From contig JAKANX010000005.1 of the NCBI GenBank assembly GCA_021823425.1, forward strand, positions 1-20,985: DNA of 20,985 bases, in the 5' to 3' direction. This DNA is from Microcaldota archaeon. GTDB taxonomy: Archaea; Micrarchaeota; Micrarchaeia; Anstonellales; Bilamarchaeaceae. Below the pieces are notes generated by a model that had not been told where the DNA came from, searched no databases, and saw only the letters and a program-made list of their open reading frames with translations. Every line of letters begins with the position of its first letter. Position 1 is the stretch's first letter. Both the position numbers and the translations under genes were made by a program. Shown here piece by piece: positions 5,566 through 13,640 of this stretch.

Positions 5566-7980
5566 ATGAGCGGGATATTGAACAGGCCGATAGAGCAGGA
5601 CATGAAGGAATCCTACCTTGATTACGCTATGAGCGTGATAGTGGGCAGGGCGCTTCCGGACATTCGCGACGGCCTCAAGCCCGTGCACCGCCGCATACTC
5701 TACGCGATGAGCGAGCTGGGGAACACGCACGACAAGCCCTACAAGAAGAGCGCAAGGGTGGTGGGTGAAGTCCTAGGTAAGTACCACCCGCACGGCGACG
5801 CCGCCATTTACGATTCATTGGTGAGGATGGCGCAGGAGTTCAGCCTCCGCTACACGCTCGTGGACGGGCAGGGAAACTTTGGTTCTATTGACGGGGACGG
5901 AGCTGCTGCGATGCGTTATACCGAAGTGAGGATGAAGAAGCTCGCCGAGGAGATGCTCACCGACATAGACCGGGAAACGGTGGATTTCACGCCGAACTTC
6001 GACGGCACGCTCAAGGAGCCGGTGGTGCTTCCGAGCAAGATACCCAATTTGCTGATAAACGGCTCCGCGGGAATAGCGGTCGGGATGGCGACCAACATAC
6101 CGCCGCACAACCTTGGCGAGGTCACGGACGCGCTAATTGCGATAATAGAGGGCGCGGACGAGGCAAAGGTCCTGCAGATGGTCCCGGGCCCGGACTTCCC
6201 GACTGGAGGAACGATAATGGGCAAGGCCGGGATTTACGAGGCCTACAAGACCGGAAGGGGGATAATAAGGCTGCGCGGAAAGGTGGAGAACGACGCGAAG
6301 AGCAGGAAGCTCATAATCAGGGAAATCCCCTACCAGGTCACCAAGGTAGCAATCATAGAGGCTATCGCGGACGCGGTGAAGGAGAAAAAGATTGAGGGAA
6401 TAAGCGGAATCCACGATCGCAGCGACAAGGAGGGCATGGAAGTAACGATTGACCTCAAGAAGGACGCGGACCCGGAAATAGTGCTCAACCAGATTTACGC
6501 GAACACGCCGATGGAAAGCTCGTTCGGAATAATCAACCTCGCGCTCGTCAAGGGCACGCCGAGGACGCTGCCACTCTTTGAAATGCTCAGGCTTTTCGTG
6601 GAGTTCAGGCAGGAGATAGTGCGCAAAAGGTGCGTGTTCGAGAAGAAGCAGGCGGAAGCGAGGGCGCACATACTAGACGGGCTCATGGTCGCGCTAAAGA
6701 ACATAGACAGGATAATCGCGTTCCTCAAGGCGTGCCGCGACGTCAAGGCCGCGAAGGCCGGGTTAATGGAAAGCTACGCGCTGAGCGAGAAGCAGGCGGA
6801 CGCGATAGTGGAGATGAAGCTGCGCGCGCTCACCGGGTTGGAGAGGGAGAAGATTGAGACCGAGCTTGCGGAGCTGAAAAAGACCATCGCTTGGCTGGAG
6901 GGCGTGCTCGCGGACGAGATGAAAATACTCGCAATCATAAAGGAGGAGCTGCTGGACGTGCGCAAGAGGTACGCGGACGCGAGGAGGACGGCAATTGAGG
7001 AGAGCATGGACGAGCGCACCGTGGAGGACCTCATCCCGAACGAGGAAGTGGTCGTGTTCATAAGCCACAAGGGATACGTGAAACGCGTTCTGTTGCAGGA
7101 ATACAGGACGCAGAGGCGCGGAGGAAAGGGAGTAGTCGGTACGGAAACCAAGGAGGAGGACTTCGTAGAGGACGTCGTAGTTACGAGGACGCACAATTAC
7201 ATACTGTTCTTCACGGACAAGGGAAGGGTGCACTGGCTCAAGGCTTACAACATCCCGGAGGCCGGAAGGTACGCGAGCGGAAAACCCATAGTGAACATGC
7301 TGGAACTCAAGGACGAGAAGATTACCGCGTGGATAGGCATGGAGGCGTTCTCGGACAAGGAGTTCCTCGTGATGATTACAAGGAACGGGATTGTGAAGAG
7401 AATCGGCGCGGACGCGTTCGCGAACCCGCGCAAAGGAGGAGTTATTGCGATAACGCTCAAGGAGAACGACTCGCTAATTGACGTGAAGAAGACGGACGGG
7501 AACAGGGAGGTGTTCATCGCCACGCGCGACGGATACGCGATAAGGTTCAACGAGAACGACGCCCGCGAGCTGGGCAGGACCGGGCAGGGCGTAATCGGAA
7601 TCAGGCTGCGCGAGAAGGACGAGGTAATCGGAGCCACGATTTGCGAGAAGCCCCACGTGCTCACGATTACCGAGAACGGATACGGGAAGCGCACCGAATT
7701 CTCCGAGTACAGGGTGCAGGCGCGCGGAGGGATGGGAGTGACGAACATAGACTGCACTGACAAGACCGGAAAGGTCGTGGGCGTCAAGGCGGTGGACGAC
7801 AACGACGAAGTAATCGTGATAAGCTCCAAGGGCCAGACCATACGCTCGCCAGTGAAGGACATCCGCGTAATAGGGAGGAACACGCAGGGCGTGCGCATAA
7901 TCCGGCTGGATGAAAAGGAAAAGGCGGCCTCGTTCGCGGTCGTGCAGAAAGAGGAGTGCGCGCCCCAGCCTTCAGAGTGA
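5566..7980 (+). CDS. gyrA: DNA gyrase subunit A
   Basis: An 804-residue, full-length bacterial-type GyrA, the DNA cleavage and rejoining subunit that introduces negative supercoils together with GyrB. Visible features are the N-terminal DGLKPVHRRILYAM, the winged-helix HPHGDAAIYDSLVRMAQ, the catalytic tyrosine Y118 in AAAMRYTEVRM, the tower and coiled-coil region (about 350-480), and the GyrA box QRRGGKG starting the C-terminal beta-pinwheel, which marks gyrase rather than topoisomerase IV. The residue equivalent to E. coli Ser83 is Ala79, a naturally quinolone-tolerant state in some bacteria; Asp87 is kept as Asp83. No gyrB lies next to it. Its 3' end overlaps the convergent neighbour by 9 bp. 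Confidence 0.97.
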   Translation: MSGILNRPIEQDMKESYLDYAMSVIVGRALPDIRDGLKPVHRRILYAMSELGNTHDKPYKKSARVVGEVLGKYHPHGDAAIYDSLVRMAQEFSLRYTLVDGQGNFGSIDGDGAAAMRYTEVRMKKLAEEMLTDIDRETVDFTPNFDGTLKEPVVLPSKIPNLLINGSAGIAVGMATNIPPHNLGEVTDALIAIIEGADEAKVLQMVPGPDFPTGGTIMGKAGIYEAYKTGRGIIRLRGKVENDAKSRKLIIREIPYQVTKVAIIEAIADAVKEKKIEGISGIHDRSDKEGMEVTIDLKKDADPEIVLNQIYANTPMESSFGIINLALVKGTPRTLPLFEMLRLFVEFRQEIVRKRCVFEKKQAEARAHILDGLMVALKNIDRIIAFLKACRDVKAAKAGLMESYALSEKQADAIVEMKLRALTGLEREKIETELAELKKTIAWLEGVLADEMKILAIIKEELLDVRKRYADARRTAIEESMDERTVEDLIPNEEVVVFISHKGYVKRVLLQEYRTQRRGGKGVVGTETKEEDFVEDVVVTRTHNYILFFTDKGRVHWLKAYNIPEAGRYASGKPIVNMLELKDEKITAWIGMEAFSDKEFLVMITRNGIVKRIGADAFANPRKGGVIAITLKENDSLIDVKKTDGNREVFIATRDGYAIRFNENDARELGRTGQGVIGIRLREKDEVIGATICEKPHVLTITENGYGKRTEFSEYRVQARGGMGVTNIDCTDKTGKVVGVKAVDDNDEVIVISSKGQTIRSPVKDIRVIGRNTQGVRIIRLDEKEKAASFAVVQKEECAPQPSE

Positions 7981-8583
7981 GCCCATTTCAGCGCGCACGG
8001 CTTTTTCCACGAACGCTTCCGGGCTCGTGCCCTCCGGGACCCTGCTCTTGTCCACGCGCACGAACACGCAGCGCGCCGGGTCCAGCAGGTCGCCCTCGGG
8101 CCTGCCGTCGAATCCCACCAAAGTTTTCCCTGCTGAAGAATAGACGGCCTCGTACGGATAGTCCGTGTGCATCTCAACCCCTTTCTTCTGTTCCAGCAGC
8201 GATGAAAGCTCGGCTTGCGGATTCAGTTTGCGCGCCAGCGCGGCGCTGCGGCCTGAACGCCCGTCCTTGCACAACGCTACGTAGGAATAGCACCTTAGCG
8301 TAGCGGTGTCTAGGAGGAGCATCGCCTCGTCCGGGTGCATGGGTCGGTTGAGCAGATAGCCGTATTCCCTGCCCGCGCTCTGCTCGCTGAATGCAGCGAA
8401 CGGATGGCGCGGAAGCCCGCCAGCTTCGACCATCAGGAGGTAGTCCTCGTGCGAGAATTTCCGCAGGACTTCTTCCATCCTTTCTTGCGCAGGCGAAAGC
8501 CCGCACTCGCGCCCCGCGAGGCGATTAGCCTGATGGGAAGCGGATTTTTCCGTTCCTTTGGGAACCAATGCGTGGCCGTTCAT
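7972..8583 (-). CDS. Unknown protein coupled to an upstream HTH ORF
   Basis: A 203-residue soluble protein that I do not recognise. It contains KFSHEDYLLMVEAGG, then YGYLLNRPMHPDEAMLLLDTATL, a hydrophobic segment RCYSYVALC, and near the end FVRVDKSRVPEGTSPEAFVEK, which suggests an alpha/beta fold. There is no signal peptide. The ATG at 8583 overlaps the TGA of the small HTH ORF as ATGA, and a GGGTG Shine-Dalgarno lies 6 nt upstream, so 8583 is preferred over the internal ATG at 8478. Its stop lies inside the last codons of gyrA on the opposite strand (9-bp overlap). Codon use is like the neighbours. Confidence 0.65.
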   Translation of the reverse strand: MNGHALVPKGTEKSASHQANRLAGRECGLSPAQERMEEVLRKFSHEDYLLMVEAGGLPRHPFAAFSEQSAGREYGYLLNRPMHPDEAMLLLDTATLRCYSYVALCKDGRSGRSAALARKLNPQAELSSLLEQKKGVEMHTDYPYEAVYSSAGKTLVGFDGRPEGDLLDPARCVFVRVDKSRVPEGTSPEAFVEKAVRAEMGSL

Positions 8584-8877
8584 GCGCGCACCCAGAAAAC
8601 GTTCCCTGTTCCGCGTTCAGCGTTCCGGAACCCGAAACTGGAAACAGGGAACTCGAAGCCTGTCCATACGGCCCTCCACACCGTCATCCGGGATACCTTG
8701 AACATCGCGGCGAGCTCGCGCAACGAATACCTCTCCCGGAGGTACAACTCGCGCATTTTCTGGACTTCGCAATTTCTTACGGAAACAGGCCTTCCCTTCC
8801 TTCTTTTAGATTTAGACTTAAAACTAGCCGAGTACTGTCCGCTACTGGATTTCCAAACACCCTTTGGTTGCGTTCAC
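8580..8877 (-). pseudogene. Small helix-turn-helix protein, reading frame broken by +1 shift
   Basis: From a GTG at 8877 with a strong Shine-Dalgarno (GAGGTGA, 8883-8889) and a TATA box (8924-8934), translation gives VNATKGCLEIQ and then TAG at 8844-8842. A +1 shift before that stop (one G too many in AAAGGGTGT would explain it) joins a frame open from 8873 to 8580. That frame reads SKSKRRKGRPVSVRN, then a homeodomain/resolvase-like HTH MRELYLRERYSLRELAAMFK followed by VSRMTVWRAV. The C-terminal 28 residues are encoded by repeat copy B. Without a shift, translation could begin only at the ATG at 8756 (58 residues, no Shine-Dalgarno). The stop overlaps the next gene as ATGA. Alternatives are a decayed gene, programmed +1 frameshifting or a sequencing error. 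Confidence 0.5.
8600..8653. repeat. Dispersed GAAACTGGAAAC-type repeat, copy B (hairpin)
   Basis: GTTCCCTGTT (8600-8609) and AACAGGGAAC (8644-8653) are perfect 10-bp inverse arms around a 34-nt interior. The interior includes the palindrome GTTCCGGAAC (8622-8631) and the 17-mer AACCCGAAACTGGAAAC shared with copy A. It lies inside the 3' end of the HTH reading frame. Confidence 0.6.
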
Positions 8878-8923
8878 AACTTTCACCTCTTATTTTTTGG
8901 TAGCGGTAACTATGCTTGGAAAC

Positions 8924-8934
8924 GTTTATAAAAC
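8924..8934 (-). promoter_or_regulatory. TATA box of the HTH ORF
   Basis: TTTTATAAACG on the minus strand, about 50 nt before the GTG at 8877, leaves a leader of about 25 nt that contains the GAGGTGA Shine-Dalgarno (8883-8889). Confidence 0.5.
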
Positions 8935-8978
8935 ATTATCACAAAATCCCACATTTCTTGCGGAATGCGCCGCGCGCC

Positions 8979-8990
8979 TTTTTAAATTTT
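8979..8990 (+). promoter_or_regulatory. TATA box of the surface protein gene
   Basis: TTTTTAAATTTT lies about 32 nt before the ATG at 9017. Together with the opposite TATA at 8924-8934 it makes 8878-9016 a divergent promoter region. Confidence 0.5.
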
Positions 8991-9016
8991 CATCTGATAT
9001 CTAACACCGTGAAACG

Positions 9017-10294
9017 ATGAGAAAGGCGATTTTCCTCCTGCTGCTCGCGCTCGCATTCTCCTTTGCGGCCACCAATACGTGCACCGCGGGATACGAGGAG
9101 ACCGCGGCAGTGCAGGTGCTTGACGGAAACCTGAGGCCCATAGCGAACGCCACCGTGCAGATAGTGTATCAGGTGGACCAGACCACCGGAAAGGGGAACA
9201 CGATAACCGCGCCGCGCATCACCGATTCGAACGGAATGATAACGATAATTTTCAGGAACCAGGAGTTCGTGCAGGAGCGCGTGGACTGCACCTACACCGT
9301 GATTGCGACTTACGACAACAAGAGGCTGGAAAAGAAAATCACCGTGGGAACGCATCCTCCGGTGATAACGATGCAGCTTGACGTCTATCGGCTGAACGTC
9401 AATGCCGAGGACCAGTTCGGGAACGTGCTCTCCGGCGCAATAATAACGGTGAGGAACAGCAAGGTCACCGCGGACAGCGAGGGCAAGGCGACTATTCTCC
9501 TTGGCTCGGGCACGGTGAACGTGACGCTCGTGTACGGGCAGGGCTCGGCCGCCCGCCAAATCGTGATTGCAAACGACACCGATTATCTTTACCAGACCGG
9601 AGTTTACGACCTGAACGTTTACGTCGTGGACGACCAGAACACGCCGCTGGTGGCCGACATATCTATTGGCGACATGAGCCTGCAGAGCGACGCAAACGGA
9701 TTTGCGAGCGTGAAAAAGCTGTTGACGGCGAAGCCGCTCATCACCTCCCTTTATCGCGGGGTGAAGAAGGAGACGGACGCCGATTTGGCGATACAGAAGG
9801 ACTATTACATCGTGTACGACGTGCACGCGCCGGGAATAACGAACCTCAAGGCGCGCGACGAGGAGGGCAGCATATTCTTGGACATGAACGTCGTGGACCA
9901 GGGCGTGCGCGCGAGCGGGCTTGCGCCCGACGGGATAAAGGTGCGATATTCATTCGAGGGCGTGGAGTATTACGCCCCGGTGTACGTGAAGGCCAAGGAC
10001 GGATACGAGGCGCTAATCGGAAGCGTGGACCGCGAGGGCGTGGTGCAGCTCGTGATAGAGGCAAAGGACAACGAGGGCAACATCAGGAGCGTGAACGCGT
10101 ATTTCCCGGTCACGTACGTGAACGGGAGCACGGGAACGGGCGGGAACGCCACCGGAAACCAGACAAGCGACAACGGGCAGCAGCAGGGCGAGGGATTCGC
10201 AATCGGGCCCGTGCACATAATCGGAGTGGGAGTCCTCATAATAATCGTGCTAATTGGGGCCAGCTACATTCGTGAAAGGCTCTCGGCACCCTAG
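9017..10294 (+). CDS. Membrane-anchored surface protein with Ig/carboxypeptidase-regulatory-like repeats
   Basis: A 425-residue exported protein. A signal peptide (MRKAIFLLLLALAFSFAA) is followed by at least three beta-sandwich repeats of about 80-90 residues. Each carries the pattern V-x-D-x(n)-PL/PI-x-A-x-V-x-I, then a turn such as TDSNGMITI, TADSEGKATI or SDANGFASV, as in carboxypeptidase-regulatory-like or Ig-like domains. A fourth beta domain (about 275-370) precedes a Gly/Asn/Thr-rich linker with several N-x-S/T sequons (NGS, NAT, NQT). One C-terminal membrane helix (IIGVGVLIIIVLIGASYI) and a short basic tail complete it. The likely role is a cell-surface or envelope structure. No enzyme motif is visible. 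The exact binding role cannot be read from the sequence. Confidence 0.75.
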   Translation: MRKAIFLLLLALAFSFAATNTCTAGYEETAAVQVLDGNLRPIANATVQIVYQVDQTTGKGNTITAPRITDSNGMITIIFRNQEFVQERVDCTYTVIATYDNKRLEKKITVGTHPPVITMQLDVYRLNVNAEDQFGNVLSGAIITVRNSKVTADSEGKATILLGSGTVNVTLVYGQGSAARQIVIANDTDYLYQTGVYDLNVYVVDDQNTPLVADISIGDMSLQSDANGFASVKKLLTAKPLITSLYRGVKKETDADLAIQKDYYIVYDVHAPGITNLKARDEEGSIFLDMNVVDQGVRASGLAPDGIKVRYSFEGVEYYAPVYVKAKDGYEALIGSVDREGVVQLVIEAKDNEGNIRSVNAYFPVTYVNGSTGTGGNATGNQTSDNGQQQGEGFAIGPVHIIGVGVLIIIVLIGASYIRERLSAP

Positions 10295-10300
10295 AAATGC

Positions 10301-10330
10301 TTATAAATATGAACCTCATAATTATATATC
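10301..10330 (+). promoter_or_regulatory. Promoter region of the triple-HTH gene
   Basis: Two AT boxes, TTATAAATAT (10301-10310) and ATTATATAT (10321-10329), lie 8 and 28 nt after the upstream gene's stop codon (10292-10294). The first would give a leader of about 60 nt reaching the start at 10394. Confidence 0.4.
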
Positions 10331-10393
10331 AGCGATAATGTAAAAATGTGTAAAGTTTGCAGGGCGCTCCGACGTTCGCAAATGGTGATTGGC

Positions 10394-11131
10394 ATGCCGC
10401 GCGGGAAAAAAATCATAATTGACCGGGAAATTGACGACGAGTACGTAGACAAGCTCAAGACGATAAACCTGAACAAGATAAAGGACGGCTACGAGAACAG
10501 GCAGAGTTCGATATCATCCTCATTGGCCAACGTCTACAACGAGGCCCAGAAGCTTTACCAGAAGAAGGAATTGAACGACGACGTATTGGAGAAGAAGGGC
10601 ATGTACACCATCCAGAGCGCGTACGAGCTCCTGAGGCAGAACGGCTTCGACATTTCCTTCCGCGCGTTCGGCGGCCGCGTGGAGAGGGGCACCATAACGT
10701 CCGTGAAAATCGGGAAGAAGAGGTACATCCCGATGGACGCGCTCAACACCATGATGAACATAAGGGACGACTTCTATTCGGTGAAGGACGCATTTGAGAC
10801 TTACAAGAAATTCAACGCGAAAATCAATTACCGGGCGTTCATAGGGAGGGTGGAGAAGCAGTCCATCCCTTCGGTGAAAATCGGGACCAAGAGGCTCATT
10901 CCCCGCGACGCAGTGGACGCGCTGACGCACGTGGCAAAGTCGTATTACACGGTGAGCCAGGCGATTTCGCAGCTCCACAAGTCCGGAATCGGGATAAAGA
11001 GGAACGCGTTCGAGAGGAGGCTGGACCGCAACAGGATACCGCACGTGAAGATTGCGGGCAGGAGGTTCATCCCCACCGACGTTCTCGACGAGCTCGTGGA
11101 CAAGGAGACCGCGCTCAGGGAGAAGAAATAG
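10394..11131 (+). CDS. DNA-binding protein with three tandem excisionase-like HTH repeats
   Basis: A 245-residue protein. After a basic, helical N-terminal region (1-70) come three repeats beginning at Y71, Y128 and Y185, an exact 57-residue period. Each has the pattern Y-[ST]-x(4)-A, then x-AF-x(2)-R-[VL], and VKI-x(2)-[KR]-R-x-IP-x-D, the layout of excisionase/MerR-like winged helices where VKI...IP is the wing. The start at 10394 is chosen because GGTGATT (10384-10390) sits just before it; in-frame ATGs at 10346 and 10382 would add 16 or 4 residues, the former adding a CxxC (MCKVC). It lies between a surface protein gene and polB on the same strand. It probably binds a long, direct-repeat-like DNA site. 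Its biological role is unknown. Confidence 0.75.
   Translation: MPRGKKIIIDREIDDEYVDKLKTINLNKIKDGYENRQSSISSSLANVYNEAQKLYQKKELNDDVLEKKGMYTIQSAYELLRQNGFDISFRAFGGRVERGTITSVKIGKKRYIPMDALNTMMNIRDDFYSVKDAFETYKKFNAKINYRAFIGRVEKQSIPSVKIGTKRLIPRDAVDALTHVAKSYYTVSQAISQLHKSGIGIKRNAFERRLDRNRIPHVKIAGRRFIPTDVLDELVDKETALREKK
10604..11101 (+). repeat. Three 171-bp coding repeats (57 codons each)
   Basis: The repeats begin at 10604, 10775 and 10946. They are conserved at protein level (VKIGKKRYIP, VKIGTKRLIP, VKIAGRRFIP) and diverged in DNA, so the duplication is old and kept by selection. Confidence 0.7.
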
Positions 11132-11147
11132 CCCCGGGCAATCCATT

Positions 11148-11156
11148 CTTTTAAAC
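11148..11156 (+). promoter_or_regulatory. TATA box of polB
   Basis: CTTTTAAAC is centred about 25 nt before the ATG at 11177, and no Shine-Dalgarno is visible, so the message is probably leaderless. Confidence 0.5.
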
Positions 11157-11176
11157 CTTGATAGCCAATCCATAAC

Positions 11177-13573
11177 ATGGCGAGGCGCAAGGCCGTCTTT
11201 TTGGACGCCGATTACACATTCAGGAACGGAAAGACCTACGCGAGGCTCCTTGTGAAGGGGAAGAAGGCGACTAGGCTGCTTTACCCTTACGACCCATATT
11301 TCTACTGCGACGCGCCCGGAAAGGAGGCGGAGATTGCGGGGCTCGCGATTTCAAAAGGGGGCGAGCTCGTCAAGGTGAAGCGCACGGAAGCAGTGGAGAA
11401 AGTCCTCCGCGGGGAAAAGAGGCAGCTCATCAAGATTTATTGCCAGAAGCCCGCGGACGTGGTCGTGCTGAGGCAGGCGATTCCCTTCAAGTGCTACGAG
11501 CACGGAATACAGTATTCAAAGAGGTTCATGCTGGACTTCGACATCACGCCTTTTGCAATACTTGAGTATGAGCGCGAGGGAAGGGAGGTAAAAAAATTCA
11601 TCAAAATCTGGGAGGACGAGAAACTGGAGGCCCAAGTGAAGCTGGGCAGGCTCGCGTTCGACATAGAGACCTACAACCCGCTCGGCGCGCCGCGAGAGAG
11701 GAAGGACCCTGCGGTGATGATAAGCTACGCGGACGGAGGCAGCGACAAGGGAGTGTTCACCTACAAGCCGAATTCCAAGCCGTTCGTGCGCATGGAACAG
11801 GACGAGAAGGGGATGCTCGATGGCTTTTGCAAAAAGCTCGCAGAGATTGACCCTGACATAATATACGGATACAACTCCAGCAACTTCGATCTCCCTTACT
11901 TGGAGGCGAGGGCGCAGGTGCAGAAGACCGCGCTGGCAATCGGGCGCGACGGAACATCTTTCAGGAAAATCAAGAAGGGAATGGTGAACGGCGCGAAAAT
12001 AACAGGCAGGATGCACATAGACCTCTACCCCGCTGCGCGGTTCTTCGGATTCATAGGGCTGATAAAGGCGCAGGAGTTCACGCTGGAAAAGATTTACGAG
12101 GAAATGACCGGAAAGAAAAAGAAGATGGTAAAGCGGCTGGACATCTGGGACATGTGGGACAAGGGAGACTTGGACGAGCTGGCCGAATACTCCCTCGGGG
12201 ATTCCGAAGTCACCTACGAGCTGGGCGAGAACATACTCCCGCTGCTGCTGGAATTGAGCAAGCTCACGTGCATGCCCCTTTTCGACACCTCGCTTTCGAC
12301 GAGCGGCCAGCTCGTGGAAAGCCTGCTCATGCAGGAATCCGTCAGGAGAGGTGAAATTATCCCTTCAAAGCCGGGCGAGGCAGAGGCTATCGAGCGGCAG
12401 AAAAATCCTATAGAGGGCGCGTTCGTCAAGCTTCCCGAGCCCGGGATTTACGACAACATAGCGGTGTTCGATTTCCGGGGGCTGTATCCCTCGATAATAA
12501 TTTCGTACAATATTGACCCGTCCAAGCTTGTGAAGGAGGGAACCGAGGGGGAAGTATCCACATCTCCGACGGGCGCAAAATTCCTCAAAGGGGAGAAGGG
12601 CGTCATTCCCGCGAGCCTAGAGCGGCTGCTGGATTTACGAGCTGGGCTCAAGAAGAGGCTAAAAACAGGGGACAAGGAAAGCCCGGAATACAGGAGGCTT
12701 TACGCGAGGAGCCACGCGCTCAAGATTCTTGCAAATTCGTTCTACGGATACTTGGGCTACGCGCGCTCGCGCTGGTACAACCGCTCGTGCGCAGAGAGCG
12801 TGACCGCGTGGGGCCGGATGCACATCCACGACGCTGCAGCAAAGGCAGAGGCAAAGGGATTCAGGGTGCTTTACGCGGACACGGACTCGCTCTTTTTGCT
12901 ATTGGGCAGCCGGGGCAAGAAGGAGGCGCTCGCGTTCCTGGAGGAGATAAACAAAAACCTGCCGGAGAAGATGGAGCTAGAGCTGGAGAATTTCTACACG
13001 CGCGGGGTCTTCGTTTCCAAGAAGCAGGAGGCCGAGAAGGGCGCGAAGAAGAAGTACGCGATGCTGGCAGAGGACGGCAGCATAAAGATAAGGGGCTTCG
13101 AGCTGGTGCGCAGGGACTGGAGCAGCGTCGCAAAGGACACCCAATTCGGGGTGCTGCAGGCAATCCTGAGGGAAGGCAGCAAGGACAAGGCAGTGAAGAT
13201 AGTGAAGGAGACTGTGGAGAGGCTAAAGGGGGGCAAGGTGCCCATTGAAGAGCTGACCATTTACACCCAACTGACCAAGAGGCCCGAGGATTATGATATA
13301 GTGAGCCCTGAGCTCGCCGCTGCGAAAAAGGCGCAGGCAAGGGGAATGCAGGTGGAAAAGGGCAGCGTGATTGCATACGTGATTACCAAAAGCGGCAAGA
13401 CGATTTCCGAGAAGGCCGAGATGGCGGAACACGCCAAGGATTACGACCCGGACTACTACATCAACAACCAGGTTATGCCGGCGGTGATGAAGATATTGAA
13501 GGAGCTGGGCTACGACGAGGACGAGTTGAAGAACAAGGGCAAGCAGAAGAGCCTCGGCAGCTTCTTTGAATAG
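11177..13573 (+). CDS. polB: Family B DNA polymerase (replicative, with 3'-5' exonuclease)
   Basis: A 798-residue, single-piece archaeal PolB. The exonuclease motifs are FDIETY (D162, E164), YGYNSSNFDLPYL (D238) and YSLGDSEVTY (D342). The polymerase motifs are DFRGLYPSII (D432), KILANSFYGYLG (K516, N520), YADTD (D568, D570) and KKKYAML. Motif A has Gly where DFxSLYPSII usually has Ser. The C-terminus QKSLGSFFE (Q790, L793, F796, F797) is a PCNA-interacting PIP box. There is no intein and no gene split, unlike the split PolB of some nanosized archaea. The first 140 residues form the N-terminal domain that in archaeal PolB can sense uracil in the template. It acts in chromosome replication or repair. 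Confidence 0.97.
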   Translation: MARRKAVFLDADYTFRNGKTYARLLVKGKKATRLLYPYDPYFYCDAPGKEAEIAGLAISKGGELVKVKRTEAVEKVLRGEKRQLIKIYCQKPADVVVLRQAIPFKCYEHGIQYSKRFMLDFDITPFAILEYEREGREVKKFIKIWEDEKLEAQVKLGRLAFDIETYNPLGAPRERKDPAVMISYADGGSDKGVFTYKPNSKPFVRMEQDEKGMLDGFCKKLAEIDPDIIYGYNSSNFDLPYLEARAQVQKTALAIGRDGTSFRKIKKGMVNGAKITGRMHIDLYPAARFFGFIGLIKAQEFTLEKIYEEMTGKKKKMVKRLDIWDMWDKGDLDELAEYSLGDSEVTYELGENILPLLLELSKLTCMPLFDTSLSTSGQLVESLLMQESVRRGEIIPSKPGEAEAIERQKNPIEGAFVKLPEPGIYDNIAVFDFRGLYPSIIISYNIDPSKLVKEGTEGEVSTSPTGAKFLKGEKGVIPASLERLLDLRAGLKKRLKTGDKESPEYRRLYARSHALKILANSFYGYLGYARSRWYNRSCAESVTAWGRMHIHDAAAKAEAKGFRVLYADTDSLFLLLGSRGKKEALAFLEEINKNLPEKMELELENFYTRGVFVSKKQEAEKGAKKKYAMLAEDGSIKIRGFELVRRDWSSVAKDTQFGVLQAILREGSKDKAVKIVKETVERLKGGKVPIEELTIYTQLTKRPEDYDIVSPELAAAKKAQARGMQVEKGSVIAYVITKSGKTISEKAEMAEHAKDYDPDYYINNQVMPAVMKILKELGYDEDELKNKGKQKSLGSFFE

Positions 13574-13640
13574 GCTTATTAAGGGGGAAGCCGGGCAATT
13601 TGTGGGACTTAGGTTAAAATAGTTTTTGGGGCATAATATG

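Noticed and set aside
5815..8177. Minus-strand ORFs within gyrA, up to 310 codons
   Set aside because: gyrA is intact and highly conserved throughout; these ORFs have no recognisable motif and only reflect its codon use.
11177..13573. Intein or split in PolB
   Set aside because: The protein is continuous and all motifs follow each other at usual spacing.
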